A stretch of 64,000 nt of DNA from Listeria goaensis (GCF_900186125.1 NZ_FYBQ01000010.1:1-64000); one strand, 5' to 3'. Shown: positions 18,783-28,235, counted from the first letter of the stretch. Translations and numbers: made by a program. The notes: generated from the sequence alone by a model not told the origin.

Positions 18783-18824
18783 TGTAAACCCTCCTATAGG
18801 TTGAATTCTTATAGTTATAATATA

Positions 18825-18840
18825 TGCAAAAACCGTGCCA
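18825..18840 (-). promoter_or_regulatory. Sigma-54 (RpoN) promoter of the cellobiose-type PTS operon
   Basis: On the minus strand TGGCAC-N5-TTGCA is an exact -24/-12 element. Transcription would start about 12 bases downstream, near 18813. Such promoters need a LevR/ManR-type activator that is not in this window. Confidence 0.8.
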
Positions 18841-18854
18841 ACTTTTTGAAACTA

Positions 18855-18881
18855 TGAAACCGCTATATAATAACGTTTTCA
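18855..18881. promoter_or_regulatory. Two adjacent cre-like elements
   Basis: TGAAACCGCTATAT (18855-18868, plus strand) and TGAAAACGTTATTA (18881-18868, minus strand) each miss the cre consensus by one or two bases. They lie just upstream of the sigma-54 promoter and about 150 bases before kdpF, so either operon could be the target. Confidence 0.4.
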
Positions 18882-18914
18882 TTCTGTAGAAATGTGTACA
18901 CAATGTGTGTGATG

Positions 18915-18931
18915 TGTGTAAACTTTACACA
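18915..18931. promoter_or_regulatory. Perfect palindrome upstream of kdp
   Basis: TGTGTAAACTTTACACA is a perfect 8+1+8 inverted repeat, preceded by further TGTGT-rich sequence (18893-18914). It is an operator-like site for an unknown dimeric regulator. Confidence 0.45.
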
Positions 18932-18950
18932 GACTACCCCCTTTACAAAA

Positions 18951-18996
18951 TCTTTATACCCTAATAAATAGATTTAACACCGTCTTTATACCTTAA
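18951..18996 (+). promoter_or_regulatory. Direct repeats upstream of kdpF, candidate KdpE site
   Basis: TCTTTATACC-Y-TAA occurs at 18951-18964 and 18983-18996, 32 bases (three helical turns) apart. A T-rich TTTATAC core is reminiscent of KdpE operators described in other bacteria. Assignment to KdpE is inference from position. Confidence 0.4.
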
Positions 18997-19032
18997 CTGA
19001 TAGGATTAGGATAGAAAAAGGAGTTGAGAAAA

Positions 19033-19122
19033 ATGAGCGTGGTCATTGGTGTTCTAGGTGTGTTAGCCCTTATTTTGATGGCGTATTTATTTTACGTTTT
19101 ATTCCGAGGTGAAGACTTATGA
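19033..19122 (+). CDS. kdpF: KdpF, small membrane subunit of the K+-transporting ATPase
   Basis: 29 residues, [14 protein letters not shown]...YVLFRGEDL, a single membrane helix with a short charged end, matching KdpF in length and position. KdpF stabilises the KdpABC complex. AAAGGAG precedes the ATG. Its stop overlaps the kdpA start (ATGA), which is typical of kdpFA. Confidence 0.88.
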   Translation: MSVVIGVLGVLALILMAYLFYVLFRGEDL

Positions 19123-20807
19123 GTCAAGCGATATTAAAAGATGTTATTTTCATTGTTGTCTTAATTGGTCTGGCGATTCCTCTTGGACGTTATATGTATG
19201 CGGTAATGCAAGGCCGGCATACTTTTTTATCGCGTGTTGTTGAACCAGTTGAAACGTGGATTTATAAAGGGATGGGTGAAAATAGTACGGCGAGTATGTC
19301 GCCAAAAAAATATGCTCTTTCGGTGTTAATTTTTAGTGGAATTGGGTTTGTTTTTTTGATGGCCATTTTAATGATGCAAGGATTTTTGCCGCTTAACCCA
19401 GAAAATATGAAAGGGATGTCAATTGGGTTGGCGTTTAACACGGCGGCGAGTTTTGTATCAAATACGAACTGGCAGGCCTATGCGGGGGAAACTCAGTTGT
19501 CCTATTTTTCGCAAATGATGGGGCTGACCGTGCAGAATTTTGTGTCGGCAGCAACTGGTATTGCCGTTTTATTCGCATTAATTCGTGGGTTTATTTTAAA
19601 GAAGGAACATACTATAGGTAACTTTTGGCAAGATTTGACGCGGATCACGCTTTATGTGCTGTTGCCGCTATCAATCGTGCTTTCGATAATTTTAGTTTCT
19701 GGTGGCGTTGTGCAAAATTTATCGGGCTACAGTGTTCAGACGACGCTTCAGGACGGGGTAAGTCAAATCATTCCGATGGGACCAGCGGCGAGTCAGATTG
19801 CGATTAAGCAGCTTGGAACAAATGGCGGCGGGTTTTTCGGAACCAATTCGGCGTTTCCGTTTGAAAATCCTACGGCAATTACGAATTTTTTCGAAATGCT
19901 GGCGATTTTAATTATCCCAGCGGCGCTAGTTTTTATGTTCGGTCATGCGGTTAAAGAGCGGGGGCAAGGAAAAACCCTATTTTTAACCATGATAATTGTT
20001 TTTGTAGTGGCACTTGTTGGCATCACGGCGGCGGAATATCAAACTGTTCCAAATTACGCTGGTGTAGACGTGAGTGCGGGGAATATGGAAGGCAAGGAAG
20101 CGCGTTTTGGGGTTGCGGATTCGTCACTTTTTGCAACGTCAACTACGGCGGCATCGAATGGCTCAGTGAACGCGATGCACGATAGTCTGACGCCGCTCGG
20201 AGGCTTTATACCGCTGTTCTTAATGCAACTCGGGGAAGTGATTTTTGGCGGAGTTGGTAGCGGGCTTTACGGGATGATTGCTTTTGTCATTTTGACCGTG
20301 TTCATTGCAGGACTTATGGTCGGGCGGACTCCGGAGTACTTAGGCAAGAAAATCGAACCTTATGATATGAAAATGGTCTGTCTGATTATCCTTGGGCCGC
20401 CACTATTCACGCTTTTCGGCACGATGTTTGCGGTGATGATGCCAAGTGCTACGGGTTGGCTGACAAATAGCGGCGCGCACGGCTTTTCGGAAATCTTATA
20501 CGCTTTTACTTCTATGGGAAATAACAATGGGAGTGCGTTTGGAGGCTTTTCGGCCGATACGACCTTTACGAATTTGATTGGCGGAACCATCATGCTCATT
20601 GTGCGTTTCTTACCGCTTGTCGCTGCGCTGTTCTTAGCGGCAAACTTGGCGAAGAAAAAGCCTGTTGCAGCAAGCAGTGGCACGCTAAAAACGGATACAG
20701 GGTTGTTTGTTGGCCTTTTAATTGGCGTAATTTTCTTAGTCGGCGCTTTAAGTTTCTTGCCAAGCTTGGCGCTTGGTCCAATTGCCGACTTCTTCACTAC
20801 AAAATAG
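19119..20807 (+). CDS. kdpA: KdpA, K+-binding and channel subunit
   Basis: 562 residues, multi-pass. Selectivity-filter-like glycine motifs are seen in [39 protein letters not shown] and [12 protein letters not shown]. It binds periplasmic-side K+ and feeds it to the KdpB pump. Coupled to kdpF by a 4-base overlap, and 12 bases before kdpB. Confidence 0.97.
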   Translation: MSQAILKDVIFIVVLIGLAIPLGRYMYAVMQGRHTFLSRVVEPVETWIYKGMGENSTASMSPKKYALSVLIFSGIGFVFLMAILMMQGFLPLNPENMKGMSIGLAFNTAASFVSNTNWQAYAGETQLSYFSQMMGLTVQNFVSAATGIAVLFALIRGFILKKEHTIGNFWQDLTRITLYVLLPLSIVLSIILVSGGVVQNLSGYSVQTTLQDGVSQIIPMGPAASQIAIKQLGTNGGGFFGTNSAFPFENPTAITNFFEMLAILIIPAALVFMFGHAVKERGQGKTLFLTMIIVFVVALVGITAAEYQTVPNYAGVDVSAGNMEGKEARFGVADSSLFATSTTAASNGSVNAMHDSLTPLGGFIPLFLMQLGEVIFGGVGSGLYGMIAFVILTVFIAGLMVGRTPEYLGKKIEPYDMKMVCLIILGPPLFTLFGTMFAVMMPSATGWLTNSGAHGFSEILYAFTSMGNNNGSAFGGFSADTTFTNLIGGTIMLIVRFLPLVAALFLAANLAKKKPVAASSGTLKTDTGLFVGLLIGVIFLVGALSFLPSLALGPIADFFTTK

Positions 20808-20819
20808 GGGTGAGTAAAA

Positions 20820-22877
20820 ATGAAACAAGAAATCAGTCAAAAAAATGTATATATGGACGCGACAAAGCAATCTTTTAGAAAACTTGCGCCTAAAATTCAA
20901 GTTAAAAATCCAGTCATGTTTGTCGTTTATCTTGGCGCCGTTTTAACGACCATTTTATATTTTTTAACGTTCATAAATATTGGTGATGAAGCGCGGTGGT
21001 ACACATTTGTCATTGCGATGGTACTCTGGTTCACCGTTTTGTTCGCCAACTTTGCGGAGGCGATTGCAGAAGGCCGCGGCCGGGCACAGGCGGATAGTTT
21101 AAGGAGTACTAGGAAAGATGTTTTGACGCGGAAGTTGAAATCGGCTGATAACCACGAAGACTTTACCGAAGTTTTATCCAATACTTTGAAAAAAGGCGAT
21201 GTGGTCATTGTCGAAGCTGGTGAGCAAATTCCGATGGACGGCGAAGTGATTTTTGGTGCGGCTTCGGTGGACGAAAGCGCGATTACCGGTGAATCGGCAC
21301 CCGTGATTCGGGAATCTGGTGGCGACAGAAGCGCCGTGACAGGCGGCACAACACTAGTTTCGGATTCGCTTGTCATTGAAATTACGACAGAAGCGGGTGA
21401 AAGCTTTTTAGATAAGATGATTGCGATGGTAGAAGGCGCTGCGCGGAAAAAAACACCGAATGAAATTGCGCTTCAAATTTTACTCGTGACGCTAACGATT
21501 ATTTTTCTAGCCGTTTCGGTGACTTTACTTCCGTTTTCCGATTTTTCCAGCAAACTAGCAGGAAATGGCTCGGCCGTTTCGGTGACAAACATTGTCGCAC
21601 TGCTCGTCTGTCTGGCACCAACAACCATTGGCGCGCTACTTTCTTCCATTGGAATTGCTGGCATGAGCCGCTTAAATAAAGCGAATGTACTTGCGATGAG
21701 CGGTCGGGCAATCGAGGCGGCTGGTGATGTGGACGTTTTACTACTCGACAAAACTGGGACAATTACACTCGGAAACCGTCGTGCAAGCGAGTTCCTGCCT
21801 GTAACAGGCGTAAGCGAACGTGATCTTGCAGATGCAGCGCAACTTTCCTCACTCGCTGACGAAACTGCTGAAGGACGAAGCATCGTTATTTTGGCTAAAG
21901 AAAGGTTTGATATTCGCGGGCGTGATTTTAGCGGGACGCAAGCAGAATTTATTCCGTTTACAGCTAAAACGCGTATGAGTGGCATTGATTACGCGAATGA
22001 CGCGATTCGAAAAGGGGCCGCAGACGCAGTAAAAAAATATGTGCAGGAAATTGGTGGCGCGTATCCAGATGAATGCGACGAACTCGTTTCAAAAGTGGCG
22101 AATGTCGGGGGAACTCCGCTTGTCGTCGTTAAAAACAAGCAAGTGCTAGGCGTTATATTCTTAAAAGATATCGTTAAAAATGGCGTCAAAGAGCGTTTTG
22201 TTGACCTTCGGAAAATGGGGATTAAAACGATTATGATTACCGGGGATAACCCAATGACTGCGGCTGCAATTGCAGCGGAAGCGGGGGTGGATGACTTCTT
22301 GGCGGAGGCGACACCAGAGGCGAAGCTCGATTTAATTCGGAGCTACCAGCAAGAAGGCCACCTTGTTGCGATGACCGGTGACGGCACAAATGACGCCCCA
22401 GCGCTTGCGCAAGCAGATGTTGCAGTGGCAATGAATTCGGGAACGCAGGCAGCAAAAGAGGCGGGGAACATGGTGGATTTAGATTCGAGCCCGACCAAAC
22501 TGATCGACATCGTTCGCATTGGCAAGCAGCTTTTGATGACGCGGGGAGCGCTCACGACATTTAGTGTAGCGAACGACATCGCCAAATATTTCGCGATTAT
22601 TCCCGTCCTGTTTTACGGCATTTATCCGGAGCTAGCGGCGCTAAACGTCATGGCCTTAACGAGCCCTAAAACGGCGATTTTATCCGCGATAATCTATAAC
22701 GCTCTGATTATTATTTTCTTAATTCCTCTTTCGCTTAAAGGCGTGAAATATACGGAGATGCCGGCGCAAAAATTACTTGGACGCAACCTTTTGATTTACG
22801 GGTTAGGCGGACTCATAGCGCCATTTGTGGCGATTAAGTTGATTGATTTGATTTTAACGTTTATTGGTATTTCATAG
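20820..22877 (+). CDS. kdpB: KdpB, P-type ATPase catalytic subunit
   Basis: 685 residues. The phosphorylation site is [10 protein letters not shown] (D310); [15 protein letters not shown] in the membrane helix and [12 protein letters not shown] in the hinge are all present. It hydrolyses ATP to drive high-affinity K+ uptake. No residues of the core motifs are missing. Confidence 0.98.
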   Translation: MKQEISQKNVYMDATKQSFRKLAPKIQVKNPVMFVVYLGAVLTTILYFLTFINIGDEARWYTFVIAMVLWFTVLFANFAEAIAEGRGRAQADSLRSTRKDVLTRKLKSADNHEDFTEVLSNTLKKGDVVIVEAGEQIPMDGEVIFGAASVDESAITGESAPVIRESGGDRSAVTGGTTLVSDSLVIEITTEAGESFLDKMIAMVEGAARKKTPNEIALQILLVTLTIIFLAVSVTLLPFSDFSSKLAGNGSAVSVTNIVALLVCLAPTTIGALLSSIGIAGMSRLNKANVLAMSGRAIEAAGDVDVLLLDKTGTITLGNRRASEFLPVTGVSERDLADAAQLSSLADETAEGRSIVILAKERFDIRGRDFSGTQAEFIPFTAKTRMSGIDYANDAIRKGAADAVKKYVQEIGGAYPDECDELVSKVANVGGTPLVVVKNKQVLGVIFLKDIVKNGVKERFVDLRKMGIKTIMITGDNPMTAAAIAAEAGVDDFLAEATPEAKLDLIRSYQQEGHLVAMTGDGTNDAPALAQADVAVAMNSGTQAAKEAGNMVDLDSSPTKLIDIVRIGKQLLMTRGALTTFSVANDIAKYFAIIPVLFYGIYPELAALNVMALTSPKTAILSAIIYNALIIIFLIPLSLKGVKYTEMPAQKLLGRNLLIYGLGGLIAPFVAIKLIDLILTFIGIS

Positions 22878-22889
22878 GAGGCGATGGAA

Positions 22890-23426
22890 ATGAAACCACT
22901 TTTTAGACAGGCACTGGTCGTGTTTGCTGCCCTAACAATTGTGTGCGGCGTCCTCTACCCGGCCGTCGTAACGCTTGTTGCACAAGCTGCTTTCCAAAAC
23001 AAAGCAAATGGCAGTATAATAGAAGGAAATAAAGGTTCCAAATTGATTGGTCAAAACTTTACAGAAGCAAAATATTTAATTGGTCGCCCTGATAGCGGTT
23101 CGCCCTCCAACTTGAATCCATCAAGTTCAGAAGAGGAAAAATTAGTTGCGGAGCGTGTGGCTTTTTTTCATAAGCTCGATCCAGCGAATACAAAACAAAT
23201 TCCGATTGATTTAGTCACAAGTTCTGCAAGTGGTGTGGATCCGAACATTTCGGTCGCTGCGGCGGAATACCAGGTGGATAGAATCGCGAAAGCGCGCGAT
23301 ATGTCCCCGTCTGCTGTGGAAAAAATCATAAAAAATAACACGGAAAACCGTGCGTTAGGATTTATGGGGGAACCTGTTGTAAATGTTCTTGGCGTGAATT
23401 TGGAGCTTGCTCAAAAGGTTAAATAA
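22890..23426 (+). CDS. kdpC: KdpC, accessory subunit of the K+ ATPase
   Basis: 178 residues from ATG 22890, which is 8 bases behind AGGAGG; the ATG at 22884 is only 2 bases away from it. One N-terminal membrane helix is followed by an extracellular domain with YLIGRPDSGSPSNLNPSS and SASGVDPNISVAAAEYQVDRIAKAR, both KdpC signatures. It helps complex assembly and ATP affinity. Confidence 0.95.
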   Translation: MKPLFRQALVVFAALTIVCGVLYPAVVTLVAQAAFQNKANGSIIEGNKGSKLIGQNFTEAKYLIGRPDSGSPSNLNPSSSEEEKLVAERVAFFHKLDPANTKQIPIDLVTSSASGVDPNISVAAAEYQVDRIAKARDMSPSAVEKIIKNNTENRALGFMGEPVVNVLGVNLELAQKVK

Positions 23427-23513
23427 AAATGGAAAAAGAACTCGTTTCGTGTTAAATTAAACGAGCAGAGAAGTGAAGATGGTGGCGAAATCCCTACTAA
23501 GGGGGTGACGCCT

Positions 23514-23549
23514 ATGTTTATTCAGGTTTTCCTCCTAGAGAGGAGTTAG
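23514..23549 (+). CDS. 11-codon leader ORF overlapping the toxin ribosome site
   Basis: AAGGGGGTG precedes ATG 23514, which opens MFIQVFLLERS and stops at TAG 23547-23549. The reading frame runs through the hairpin that holds the Shine-Dalgarno of the holin-like toxin, ending 2 bases before the toxin start. Ribosomes on this leader should open that hairpin, so it may couple or gate toxin translation. Confidence 0.5.
   Translation: MFIQVFLLERS
23532..23545 (+). promoter_or_regulatory. Stem sequestering the toxin ribosome-binding site
   Basis: CTCCT (23532-23536) pairs with AGGAG (23541-23545) around AGAG. The 3' arm is the Shine-Dalgarno sequence of the toxin ORF. Type I toxin mRNAs commonly hide their ribosome site this way. 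Confidence 0.55.
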
Positions 23550-23551
23550 CC

Positions 23552-23641
23552 GTGTCGGTGTATGAGGCGCTGGTACTGATGATTGCATTTGCATCATTAG
23601 TGCTAGCCATTCTTAACTCGAACGATAAACAAGAAAAATAA
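23552..23641 (+). CDS. Putative holin-like toxin of a type I toxin-antitoxin locus
   Basis: 29 residues from GTG 23552: one membrane helix (EALVLMIAFASLVLAIL) then a short polar tail NSNDKQEK. The start MSVYEAL and LMIAF closely fit the putative holin-like toxin family (PF16935), whose members are small membrane-damaging peptides under antisense-RNA control. GAGGAG lies 6-7 bases upstream within a hairpin. It sits alone between kdpC and kdpD, with a hairpin after the stop and a convergent promoter at 23754-23762. Confidence 0.75.
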   Translation: MSVYEALVLMIAFASLVLAILNSNDKQEK

Positions 23642-23675
23642 CCATCTTTCCACTTGGCGAGTGAAGATGGTTATT
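23637..23675. terminator. Terminator hairpin shared by toxin mRNA and antisense RNA
   Basis: AATAACCATCTT pairs with AAGATGGTTATT, with CACT/AGTG continuing inward. The T tract is better on the minus strand, favouring termination of the antisense RNA. AGTGAAGATGGT in the 3' arm is repeated at about 23471-23483 in the toxin leader, so the 5' arm could also pair with the leader. Confidence 0.6.
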
Positions 23676-23748
23676 TAATAAATCATTAGAAACTGCCACC
23701 GTCTTAACGGCTCTGTACGGGGATATGTTGACGCATATCCCTTTTCAA
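23637..23748 (-). ncRNA. Predicted antisense RNA of the type I toxin locus
   Basis: On the minus strand an extended -10 (TG-T-TATAAT, 23762-23754) would start a transcript near 23747. It would contain the hairpins GGGATATG/CATATCCC and CCG-TTAA-GACGG-like and end at 23637-23675, overlapping the 3' end of the toxin mRNA. Size (about 110 nt) and convergent 3' overlap fit known type I antitoxins. No expression evidence is available here. Confidence 0.5.
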
Positions 23749-23822
23749 TTCAAATTATAACATAAACAAATAAAAAATACACGCTTTTTTCACTCATTTT
23801 GAGTCTAAAGGAGGTGCTAGCA

Positions 23823-26498
23823 ATGCAAGATGATCGGCCAAATCCAGATGCGTTACTACAAGAGGCACGGGAGGCTTCTTCAGGAAAATTGAAAATTTAT
23901 TTTGGCTATGCAGCAGGCGTAGGCAAAACGTTTGCGATGCTAAATGATGCCCGCGAAGAGCTTGAGCGCGGAGTGGCGGTTGTCGCCGGTTATATTGAGC
24001 CACATAATCGCAAAGAAACGATGCGGCTTTTAGACGGCGTACCTGCAATTCCGAAAAAATCGATGGCATATAAAAATATGAGTTTGGAAGAACTCGATGT
24101 TGATGCGGTTCTCTTGCGGAAGCCGGATATTGTGTTGGTCGATGAGCTTGCCCATACAAACGCACCCGGTTCGCGGAACAAAAAGCGCTATCAAGACGTG
24201 CAGGAACTGCTTGACGCCGGCATTGATGTGTATACGACGGTCAACGTCCAACATATTGAAAGCCTAAATGATATTGTGGAAAACATTACGCAAATTGCAG
24301 TCAAGGAAACGGTTCCGGATCAATTTTTTGACCAAGCTGATTTTGTCAAATTGATTGACATTGAACCAGACGAGCTGTTGAAGCGGTTTAGCGAAGGGAA
24401 AATTTATGAAGCGGAACGCGCCGCGCTTGCGATGCACAAGTTTTTCACAAAAGAGAATTTGAAGTTGCTTCGGGAAATTGCGATGCGGAAAGTGGCTGAC
24501 CGCATTAGTTTTGAGAATGAACAGACGATTTCCTATGCGGAGAAGCGCGCGAGTATGAAGATGCTCGTCTGCATTAGCGCCTCAAAGTCATCGCAAAAAT
24601 TGATTCGCTGGACGGCGCGTGCGGCAGAGGCTTTTCACGCGACTTGGACGGTGCTTTATGTGGACGACGGGGATACGGAAAGCTTGCCGTTCGCTGAGAA
24701 GAAGACGCTGCAAGAGAACATCGCGCTCGCGGAAAAATTAGGCGCGGATACGGTCACGATAAACGGTCACAATTTGGGCGAAACAATCGCCGAATACGCC
24801 AAGCTGTCGGGTGTGACGAATATCGTTCTCGGAAAATCCAAACGCAAATCTTTTCTTTTGGGAAAATTGGGGACCGATTTGGAAGACGAACTAATTGACT
24901 CCCTGCAAGCAATTGAAATCCACATCATTCCAAGCGGCCGCAAAGAAAAAGCAAAACCGCATGCGTGGACATTTAAAAATATACTTACGTGGCACGACAC
25001 CGCCAAAATGTTCGCAGCCCTCATTTTAGCCACCTTAATTTCGGCTGGTCTATCCGAGCTTGGCATTGGCGATCAAAATATCATTATGGTGTTCATTTTA
25101 TCCGTGCTCGTCATTTCCCGAATGACGTCAGGCTATTTATACGGAATTATCGGGTCGCTTCTTGCCGTACTTATGTTTAATTTCTTCTTCATGACGCCGC
25201 TATACACCTTCAATACCGTTCAAGCCGGCTATCCAGTCACATATGGCATCATGCTACTTGTCGCCTTAATCACAAGTGCGCTCACGGTTCGAGTGAAAAA
25301 AATTGCCAAGCAAGCCGTTGTCAGGGAGCGCCGTACGGAAATTTTATACGAGCTCAATCGGAAACTGCTTGTCACCCGCCAACTAGACGGCATTTTAGAG
25401 CTAGTCACAACCTATCTTGTCCGCCTGCTCGGTCGCTCGGTCATCGTGTACGCGGAAGACCCGAAGGAACACGGAGCGGGGACCTTTTTACAAGAAGAAG
25501 AGGAAGCTGGGGCAATCGCAATGCTCTCAGAAGATGAGCGAGCAGTCGTTCACTGGGTGTTTAAAAGTGGCAAAGAGGCTGGACAGGCTACGGACACGCT
25601 TTCTGGGGCTGCAGGCTTTTATTTACCCGTTATTTCTGGTGGGAAAATTTTAGGTGTCATTGGTATTTTTTGCGACCCTAAAAAAGAAGCGCTCACACAG
25701 GATAATCGATTGTTCTTGCGAATGGTCAGCTCGCAGGTAGCCACTTCGCTTGAACGGCAGAAGCTCTCAGACGAACAACGCGAAATCCTAATTGAAGCCG
25801 AAAAAGAACAAATGCGCAGTAATTTGCTGCGCGCCATCTCGCATGATTTGCGCACGCCGCTCACCGGCATTCTAGGCGCTAGCTCGGCGCTACTTGAAAA
25901 TAAATTGGACGAAGAAACGCGCACGAAGCTCGTCTTGGATATTAAAGAGGATTCTGAATGGCTCATTCGAATGGTTGAAAATTTACTTTCTGTCACACGG
26001 ATAAACGAAGGAATGCTCACGGTAAACGCCGACTTGGAAGCGCCTGAAGAAGTAGTAAGCGCAGCGGTAAGACGAATTCGTAGCCGATTTTCAAACCGAA
26101 AAATCACCGTTCGAGTCCCAGACGAAGTCGTTCTCATTCCCATGGACGGTACTTTAATCGAACAAGTTTTAATAAACTTAATGGAAAACGCGCTTAGACA
26201 CGGCGGCGCGGATGCTGAGGTTTGGGTGAACGTGATTTTGGCTTCTGATGAGGTCGTGTTCACGGTGAAAGATGACGGCATCGGCATTTCGAAAGAGCGT
26301 TTTAGCCAGCTGTTCAATAATTTTGGCGTGGAGGAACGCGACCGTGTGGATATGACGCGCGGTCTTGGCATCGGGCTTTCTATCTGCATGTCGATTATTC
26401 GGGCGCACGGTGGTAAAATGGAAGTGGCAGAAAATCCTGGCGGAGGGGCATTATTCCGCTTTACGTTGCCATTAGGAGGGAATTCGCATGCAAAATGA
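23823..26498 (+). CDS. kdpD: KdpD, K+-responsive sensor histidine kinase
   Basis: 891 residues from ATG 23823 behind AAAGGAGGTG. Residues 20-230 are the KdpD domain with Walker A GYAAGVGKT and DELAHTN. A universal-stress-type domain follows (MLVCISASKSSQK...FHATWTVLYV), which in other Firmicutes binds c-di-AMP. Four membrane helices lie around 405-510, then a GAF-like region, a HisKA domain with RAISHDLRTPLTG (H674), and HATPase motifs (NLMENALRHGG, DDGIGI, GLGIGLSI). It phosphorylates KdpE when K+ is limiting. It overlaps kdpE by 11 bases. A leading TTG reading is rejected on spacing. Confidence 0.96.
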   Translation: MQDDRPNPDALLQEAREASSGKLKIYFGYAAGVGKTFAMLNDAREELERGVAVVAGYIEPHNRKETMRLLDGVPAIPKKSMAYKNMSLEELDVDAVLLRKPDIVLVDELAHTNAPGSRNKKRYQDVQELLDAGIDVYTTVNVQHIESLNDIVENITQIAVKETVPDQFFDQADFVKLIDIEPDELLKRFSEGKIYEAERAALAMHKFFTKENLKLLREIAMRKVADRISFENEQTISYAEKRASMKMLVCISASKSSQKLIRWTARAAEAFHATWTVLYVDDGDTESLPFAEKKTLQENIALAEKLGADTVTINGHNLGETIAEYAKLSGVTNIVLGKSKRKSFLLGKLGTDLEDELIDSLQAIEIHIIPSGRKEKAKPHAWTFKNILTWHDTAKMFAALILATLISAGLSELGIGDQNIIMVFILSVLVISRMTSGYLYGIIGSLLAVLMFNFFFMTPLYTFNTVQAGYPVTYGIMLLVALITSALTVRVKKIAKQAVVRERRTEILYELNRKLLVTRQLDGILELVTTYLVRLLGRSVIVYAEDPKEHGAGTFLQEEEEAGAIAMLSEDERAVVHWVFKSGKEAGQATDTLSGAAGFYLPVISGGKILGVIGIFCDPKKEALTQDNRLFLRMVSSQVATSLERQKLSDEQREILIEAEKEQMRSNLLRAISHDLRTPLTGILGASSALLENKLDEETRTKLVLDIKEDSEWLIRMVENLLSVTRINEGMLTVNADLEAPEEVVSAAVRRIRSRFSNRKITVRVPDEVVLIPMDGTLIEQVLINLMENALRHGGADAEVWVNVILASDEVVFTVKDDGIGISKERFSQLFNNFGVEERDRVDMTRGLGIGLSICMSIIRAHGGKMEVAENPGGGALFRFTLPLGGNSHAK

Positions 26499-27180
26499 CA
26501 AGCTCATTTTAATTATTGAAGATGAACCGGGTATCAGCCATTTTATGAACGCTATATTAAGTGCTAGCGACTATAAAACACTTGAAGCGCGCACAGGTAA
26601 AGAAGGTCTAAGCATGGCGGCTTCGCACGCCCCCGATTTAATTTTGCTTGATTTAGGACTGCCAGATACGGACGGGCTCACTTTGCTTAAAACCATTCGT
26701 TCCTGGTCTGACTTACCCGTAATTGTTGTGTCGGCACGACTTCATGAGCGCGAAAAAGTCGAAGCCCTCGACCTTGGTGCGGACGACTATATCACAAAGC
26801 CATTCGGCACGTCCGAACTGCTAGCCCGAATCCGAACAGCCCTAAGGCACAGTGCGCGCAAAACGCCTCGTGCGACTTCCGGCACCATTCAAATCGGCGA
26901 CCTCCAAATTGATGCCGACAAACGCCTCGTCACCGTATCTGGCGAAGTCGTTCACCTCACTCCAATTGAATATAAAATCCTCCAAATGCTCGCCCAGCAC
27001 GCCGGAAAAGTTTTAACGCACGACTTTCTAATCCGCGAAATCTGGGGCCCGTACGCCAATGAAAACCAAACTTTACGGGTTAATTTAAGCAATATCCGCC
27101 GCAAAATCGAACAAAATCCAGCAGAACCGCGCTACATTCTAACAGAAGTCGGCGTCGGCTACCGAATGGTGGAGGAGTGA
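26488..27180 (+). CDS. kdpE: KdpE, response regulator of the kdp operon
   Basis: 230 residues. The receiver domain has acidic IIEDE, the phosphoacceptor D55 in LLDLGLPD and a KPFG lysine; the C-terminal OmpR-type winged helix is marked by HLTPIEYKILQMLA and NIRRKIEQNP...VGVGYRM. It activates kdpFABC. Translational coupling with kdpD is suggested by the overlap. Confidence 0.96.
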   Translation: MQNDKLILIIEDEPGISHFMNAILSASDYKTLEARTGKEGLSMAASHAPDLILLDLGLPDTDGLTLLKTIRSWSDLPVIVVSARLHEREKVEALDLGADDYITKPFGTSELLARIRTALRHSARKTPRATSGTIQIGDLQIDADKRLVTVSGEVVHLTPIEYKILQMLAQHAGKVLTHDFLIREIWGPYANENQTLRVNLSNIRRKIEQNPAEPRYILTEVGVGYRMVEE

Positions 27181-27183
27181 AAA

Positions 27184-27441
27184 ATGAAAATTTCAGACAT
27201 GCAAAATTTAGGTAAAATCAACGAAGAAAAATTAAACGAAGCCGGAATTATGACCGCTGAACAACTTATTTCAGTCGGTACGGAAACCGCGTATTTAAAA
27301 ACGAAACACCTTGTTGATGAGGGTGCCTGCCTACATTTCTTATACGCGCTAGAAGGCGCCATTTCGGATATCCCTAAAAAAGAAATCAGCTCAACTCGAA
27401 AAGCTGAATTAAGGGCGTTTTATAAAGCGAATGAACACTAA
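27184..27441 (+). CDS. TfoX C-terminal-domain-like small protein
   Basis: 85 residues. NLGKINEEKLNEAGIMTAEQLISVGTETAYLKTK and LHFLYALEGAI match the stand-alone TfoX C-terminal domain (PF04994), a helix-hairpin-helix-type fold. It begins 4 bases after kdpE and should be co-transcribed. Its function is unknown; there is no TfoX N-terminal domain. A strong terminator follows. Confidence 0.75.
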   Translation: MKISDMQNLGKINEEKLNEAGIMTAEQLISVGTETAYLKTKHLVDEGACLHFLYALEGAISDIPKKEISSTRKAELRAFYKANEH

Positions 27442-27502
27442 AAAGCAGAATTTCATGAATCCGCCATTCAAAAAATGGTTAGACATGAAATTCTGCTTTT
27501 TA
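27441..27502. terminator. Bidirectional terminator with long stem
   Basis: AAAAGCAGAATTTCATG (27441-27457) pairs with CATGAAATTCTGCTTTT (27484-27500), with an inner CCATT/AATGG hairpin in the loop. It lies between the kdp block and the convergent nitroreductase gene. Confidence 0.85.
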
Positions 27503-27509
27503 ATTAGCC

Positions 27510-28139
27510 TTATTTAAAACTCGTAATTTCTGTGGCATCCAAACGATAAGAAGGATAACCTGCATCTTTTGCTTTCCCAATTGAAAGAATCATAATGGGT
27601 GTGTAGCGTTTTGTGTCCATATCAAAGGCTTCAGCCACTTCATCGCGTTCAAAGCCGCCGATTGGATTCGTGTCGTAGCCGTAAGCGCGGGCAACGAGCA
27701 TGAATTGCATCGCAACGAGGCCGCCGTCAATTAGGCTGGTGCGTTCTAGTTCGCTTTCAGGAGCGCTTGCAAACATTGCGCTTAAAGCAGGAAGTTGCTT
27801 GTCTTTCACTTCTTGCGGCATCAAACCTTTTGCAACCGCCGTACCGTAAATTTTTTCGCCATTTTCGAAAGCATTTTTATCCCCAAAAAGAATAATCATC
27901 GCAGAAGACGTGTCGTTTTGCGTCGTGTTAAAGCGCACTAGCGGGCGAAGTTTTGCTTTTGCTTCGGCCGTATCTGCCACGACAAAGCGCCAAGGCTGCA
28001 TGTTAACCGAGCTAGGTGCAGTTGTCGCCTCATTTATCATTTCGAGCATTTCTTCGTGCGAAATTTTCACATTTTCATCGTAAGCGCGAATCGAGCGGCG
28101 ATTCTTCATTAAGTCTTGAAAATCATTATTTTTGTACAT
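27510..28139 (-). CDS. Nitroreductase-family FMN oxidoreductase
   Basis: 209 residues. RRSIRAYDENVKIS at the start, APSSVNMQPWRFVV (FMN binding) and GYDTNPIGGFE are family marks (PF00881, YdfN-like). Such enzymes reduce quinones or nitro compounds with NAD(P)H. It is divergent from an ArsR regulator 96 bases away, which may control it. Confidence 0.87.
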   Translation of the reverse strand: MYKNNDFQDLMKNRRSIRAYDENVKISHEEMLEMINEATTAPSSVNMQPWRFVVADTAEAKAKLRPLVRFNTTQNDTSSAMIILFGDKNAFENGEKIYGTAVAKGLMPQEVKDKQLPALSAMFASAPESELERTSLIDGGLVAMQFMLVARAYGYDTNPIGGFERDEVAEAFDMDTKRYTPIMILSIGKAKDAGYPSYRLDATEITSFK

Positions 28140-28235
28140 CTGTATGCCTCCAAAGTTCTAATTTTATCGAACTATTGTACTTTAGCACAGAATGTTTTTA
28201 TCGGCAAATAAATCGTCCTGTGATAAGATGGTTTT

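Noticed and set aside
20360-20797. Minus-strand open frame of 145 codons opposite kdpA
   Set aside because: Shadow of a strongly coding region; the kdpA frame is certain.
21473-21985. Minus-strand open frame of 170 codons opposite kdpB
   Set aside because: Shadow frame with no start signals; kdpB motifs are on the other strand.
25619-26389. Minus-strand open frame of 256 codons opposite kdpD
   Set aside because: Long only because of the base composition of kdpD; Ser-rich translation without any domain.
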